Shown here: piece after piece, positions 60,191 to 64,000 of the stretch
How the letters are laid out: every line of letters begins with the position of its first letter
Position numbering within the stretch: position 1 is the first letter of the stretch
NCBI GenBank assembly: GCA_950295325.1
Contig: OX485806.1
Coordinates: forward strand, 1,054,001-1,118,000
Direction: 5' to 3'
Length of the DNA: 64,000 nucleotides
Source: Polytrichum commune
Taxonomy: Eukaryota; Streptophyta; Polytrichopsida; Polytrichales; Polytrichaceae
The notes under the pieces: generated by a model
What the model was told of the DNA's origin: nothing
Seen by the model: only the letters and a program-made list of their open reading frames with translations
Databases searched by the model: none
Program-made: the position numbers and the translations under genes

Positions 60191-62400
60191 TGATCATCCC
60201 ATTTAGTGCACATGGTAGTAATTCCCCAAAAATGTATTATTTTGCCAAATCTCAATATTAGTGAGGGCCCCATGGGGTGGGCTCTTCATTGGAAACCTAC
60301 ATGATGTGTGTGGGTCACTCATGTATATGAGAAGCTTACATAGAAAGACACTTGTATACGTACTAATGACTTGCTATACAATTGACTCGTGTATTCATAC
60401 TAAACTTTTCAATTTAATGTGATAAATGCCTCCACTATATACACAAAACACATAAGTAGGCCTTCATCACATATAAAAAACTATTCACTTTCCAATGAGA
60501 AAGTCATTGAGCATTTTCCATGCATAACATGTAACTCAAAAATTGCATCAAACCAAAAAAAGACAAGAGCATAATAAGTTAGTTACAACCCAAAGAGAAA
60601 AACTAAAGGAAGCCCATAAGCGCTCCAAGAACATCTAGTTTGTGAAAACCTAGAACTTAAATGCAAACCCTAACAATACATACATAGTAGTCATTAAGGA
60701 CTACGACCATATGACAACAGTGGATGAAACAAACACATCTATTGTCAAATTTTCTCTAAACCTTAGGGCCCCCTTTTGCACATCTACCTTTATTTCATGT
60801 GAACTAATAGCCTTTCTAGATGTACACACTAGAGAAAATTAATACCTCTCCCTTATGTATACTATGTATGTTGATGCCTCAAATACTACCCCTTCTTACA
60901 CTCACATTAGTTTGGTCATGGTATGAAGAGTCCACACCCCGGGGTGAGGGCTAAAATTTTGACTAAGTGATACTAAATTCACAAATACATGCTCATTTAC
61001 CATACATTTCAAAATAATTGATGTGTGTTGTAAGGCATTTGTAGAATGCATAATTTATTTTGGTGAGCTCGAACATGCTTCTTTTGTCTTTTGTCTTTTT
61101 TAGTTGGCGCTATTCACTCATGAGGCATCTCCTAACACCAATAATTTAAAGAGAGCTTGCACTGAGAATTTCTGGCACTTTGACACTTTGGACTCTTGAC
61201 ACATGGGGTTGGCACTTAGCATGACTTATGGTAACCACATGCGGCGACAATATAATTGTTTGGGGGATATTATCTTGCTCATAAGCAATTATTGACCCAT
61301 TAAATCAAGTAATATTGTAATTGTGCATATTTTGTAGTACCTTTTCAGTTGCTTCGAAAGGTTGGGGCTAGTTATTTCCATGCACCATATGTTTATTATA
61401 TATCAACTTGTGGATGGTCGGAAGAGTGCTATGCCCTATGACTATCCTCCACACTTGGGCAATTCTAGTTGGTTGTCCAACTGAGGCCAAACTTAAGCTC
61501 ATTTCAAAAACCATCTCAAAAGGTAGAGCCAATAAGTCATTGCAACATGGTTTAGCCTCAAATTTCATCCACTATGGGTAGGACATGGGAATGTATATAC
61601 TATATACCCTTTTGTGAAAAAATTAAACCGTGATATCCCATAAATAATATAAACCTAATTCATGGAATTTATAACACCCTTACATCATTTTAAGTTCAAA
61701 GTGACATATTGTGTGGGGCCTATTTTATTATGAAGCCACATCAATTTTTTTGATATCATCATCAAAAAAGACTCTATCTTTTGCACCATGTAGTTTTTAC
61801 ATTTTAGGGAATGTCAGCCCCATGGTCCTGAAACTCTAGATCTTATGATGGTTTTAGCCGGGGTCCATCGGGGTGATCTCTTGCTTTCATGAGTTGGGTG
61901 GTTGCTTGTGGTTTAGATTATGGAATATCTTTTCATGTTCCTTGCAATTTCCCCTTGAGAGTTGTTAGCGCCAAGAATTGAGTTAAGCCTTGGAGCCTTT
62001 CGGGCCAGGAGCAATGCTCGACCTTGACACAGTCGTGATAACTATGCAACGAAACTTGACTGAACCTTGTGCTATGATTCCATATGGTTCGTTTCCACTA
62101 CGGGTTAGGAGACCGCCCATGCAATAAGTTATTAGCCTTCGCCGATCCAAACGTGCCTTGATGAAACACACACTAAATATGTGACACTAATTTCATCGCG
62201 TAAAGAAATTTAGTACCACCTTCGCTAATTTGACTCACACACTATTAGCCCACTCTCGCTAAATGGGATAACAAGTGTAGTGGGAAAGAGTAACCATTTA
62301 AGACCCATCTACCGTGCATCTATCTCACTAAGAGAGAGTCATGGATGAGTAGATTCCGAAATGTAGATATCCAGTAGATGAGAGTGGCATATTTCTAACC
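60191..62400. other. Intergenic DNA without recognisable genes
   Basis: AT-rich, with short scattered frames (for example 61368-61568 and 61983-62171, both minus) that show no family motifs. No terminal repeats were found. Confidence 0.45.
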
Positions 62401-62588
62401 TTCCTAGGTAGATACTGGAAGTGTGCAGACTGTGGAGAAGGAGTATTGTTCCAAGAGTGGATTACGCAAATGTACAGGAGGAGTAGGGAAGGCAGAGGCA
62501 GATCTACCCCCGGTGTAGATATTGACCTACCTTGGAGACAGTTCAGCGCGGGGACGGCGGAGTAGCAAACGAGAAGGTGAGGAGAGAG

Positions 62589-62619
<31 letters not shown>

Positions 62620-64000
62620 GAAGGGAGGAGAGAGGGAAAGAGAGAGAGGAGAGAAGGAAAGAGAGAGAGAGAGAGAGCGAGGGTTGGAGGGAGGGAAAAC
62701 ACCATCGCCGATGTGTGGATGTTGCGCTTTCATCAGATGCGCCGAACATACCTGCGGCTCCCTCACCCGTCTCTCCAGCTCCACAACCAGCCGCTCCTCT
62801 CCTGCTGCCGTGAGGAGTCCCGAACAGGACACAATACCCTAGCATCTCGTAAGTATTATGCGCCAAACACATACATGAGATGACATGAAATGAGATGATC
62901 ATCCTCTCGCAATCTGCTCTTCCTCCTCCTGCTGCTGCGGCCCCCTCTTCTTCTTCTTTCTCTTCTGTTGAAGAGTCCGTCCTTGTGTCTTGGTAGAAGA
63001 GTCTCTGTGGCGCTGCTGGCCTTGCGATTTATTTGTGCTGTGATCACCGAGGGTTTGTGGTGGTGGAGGTCGCCTGTTTGTCTGTGGTGGTTGAGATTCT
63101 GAGGTTTCAGGTTTAGTGGAGGCCAGTTTTTGTGTTGTGGTAGTGGTCATTGTGTGTACACTTGTATGTTGGTAGTGTATGAGCATGTCGAGGTTTGGGA
63201 GATCTTAGGGGAGTTTTTCCGCTCCGGGAGTTGTTCGCTGATCTTTGCGAACAGGCTGTGTCTGTGACCTCCCCGAACCTTCTTGTACGGAAAACTAACT
63301 GCGCACGTGTAACTGGAGCGAGCGAGCGAGCGACTGTGGTCTCGCGAAGTCTGTGTGTGGATTGATTTTTGGCTGCGGGGGGAGCTTTTGCTACTATTTG
63401 ACATAGTCTGCGCATTTCCGAGTGACTTGTTTTTGTTGCTACAGTTCGGGTGATTTTAATAGGTTGGTTACACTTGTTCGTAGGAAATTTTGTAGTGGTT
63501 CTGCCAGTCTAGAGGTGTCCATTGTTCCGGCAAGGCATGTCTGTGAAACATGTTTGCGACCGTGGTGCCTGAATTTTAGGTCGGGACTGCTGCCGTTCAT
63601 TTCGCGAGAGTGCGGCCGTTATATTTTTGGCAGCCCCACTTCTAACCTAACTGCTTTTGAGACATGTGCAACCCTTGAGTAGCGCTCATACTGAGATGCA
63701 TCCGAGTAGTGGTATCTATCTTTGTTGTTATTGTCATCTTTGCTCTTTTTTGCATAACAACTCTTATCCTCTTCCCCTTCCGTTAGGATTTGTTGGCAAT
63801 CCAATCAATGTTGCAATGTTTCTTATCTATGTGTTGTGCCGCCGTAACTGCTCCTTCCCCTGCCATTTTTCCTTCACCTTCTCCTCATGACTGTGAAGGC
63901 AGGGGGAAGAGGCTTTCCTCTTTGCGTTGATGATGCCAAGGATAATATGCTTGTGGTTTGGTGTAGTTGTTTATGAGATATTTTGTGTACATGGATTTCT
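62400..64000. promoter_or_regulatory. Gene-start-like region, gene not identified
   Basis: GC content and CpG frequency rise sharply here compared with the preceding 2 kb. There is a GA tract at the left edge and a GAGCGAGCGAGCGAGCGAC run near 63319-63335. From about 63000 onward the plus strand is T/G-rich, as plant leaders and first introns are on the coding strand, so a plus-strand gene starting around 63 kb and continuing past the window is the best guess. A minus-strand exon-like stretch ends GEERLVVELERRVREPQ before GTATGT (about 62735), leaving the opposite orientation possible. Confidence 0.3.
62581..62692. repeat. Purine (GA-rich) tract
   Basis: About 110 bp of almost pure A/G on the plus strand, mainly GAGAGA with AAAG interruptions. 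In plants such CT/GA tracts are common at promoters and 5' leaders. All frames across it are Arg/Glu or Ser/Leu artefacts. Confidence 0.9.

Noticed and set aside
62522-62902. Overlapping Arg/Glu-rich and Ser/Leu-rich frames on both strands
   Set aside because: They are products of the purine tract at 62581-62692; no conserved motif outside it is convincing.
62899-63186. Minus-strand frame rich in Thr, Gln and Lys
   Set aside because: It is the antisense of a T/G-rich stretch, has low complexity and no clear splice donor, and was not called as coding.
1-64000. tRNA, rRNA, CRISPR or prokaryotic operon features
   Set aside because: No cloverleaf with tRNA boxes, rRNA-like sequence, spaced repeat array or tightly packed reading frames was seen; the window is eukaryotic nuclear DNA.

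Overview
This window is nuclear DNA from a land plant. It has spliced genes with GT-AG introns, three protein families known from plants, CACTA/hAT/Harbinger-type DNA elements, and AT-rich intergenic DNA packed with short repeats. I cannot name the species. A retroelement scrap near 35.5 kb and the general repeat style made me think of a seedless plant (bryophyte, lycophyte or fern), but that is a weak inference.

Three protein-coding genes can be modelled. (1) A COP1-interacting-protein-7-like gene lies on the minus strand from 4385 and runs off the left edge. It has nine coding exons in view and a long upstream leader reaching about 6.9 kb. (2) A compact three-exon CRAL-TRIO/SEC14-like gene of 287 residues lies on the minus strand at 20083-21644. 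(3) A very large plus-strand gene at 36746-53727 has 27 coding exons and 2164 residues. It encodes a conserved plant protein with an N-terminal galactose-binding-like (F5/8 type C-like) domain, a long helical middle encoded largely by one 3.26 kb exon, and a charged coiled-coil and low-complexity tail. Exon phases agree across every junction in all three models.

The intergenic DNA (7-20 kb, 22-36 kb, 54-62 kb) is an archive of small DNA transposons. From left to right it holds: a hAT-like element with an 8-bp target duplication that contains a nested GGGCC-ended element (7.0-8.0 kb); a degenerate tandem array with a short telomere-like hexamer run (8.0-8.9 kb); two Tourist/Harbinger-like MITEs with TAA-type target duplications (9.5 and 16.4 kb); a CACTA-ended fold-back element that is one long hairpin (11.5 kb); a pair of related terminal-inverted-repeat elements (14.6 and 24.7 kb), the second interrupted by a TTAA-flanked piggyBac-like element; and two modular repeat families scattered over 9-23 kb and 56-60 kb. 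There is also a degraded non-LTR retrotransposon fragment (35.4-35.8 kb) and several microsatellites.

The most interesting items are the piggyBac-like insertion with its related empty site in the same window, the full-length fold-back CACTA derivative, the nested elements directly upstream of the CIP7-like gene, and a tandem duplication of the leader and start region of the large gene, in which only the second copy keeps the start codon. The region 62.4-64.0 kb resembles a gene 5' end but gives no protein I can recognise. No operon, tRNA, rRNA or CRISPR was seen. The three genes show no obvious functional link to one another.
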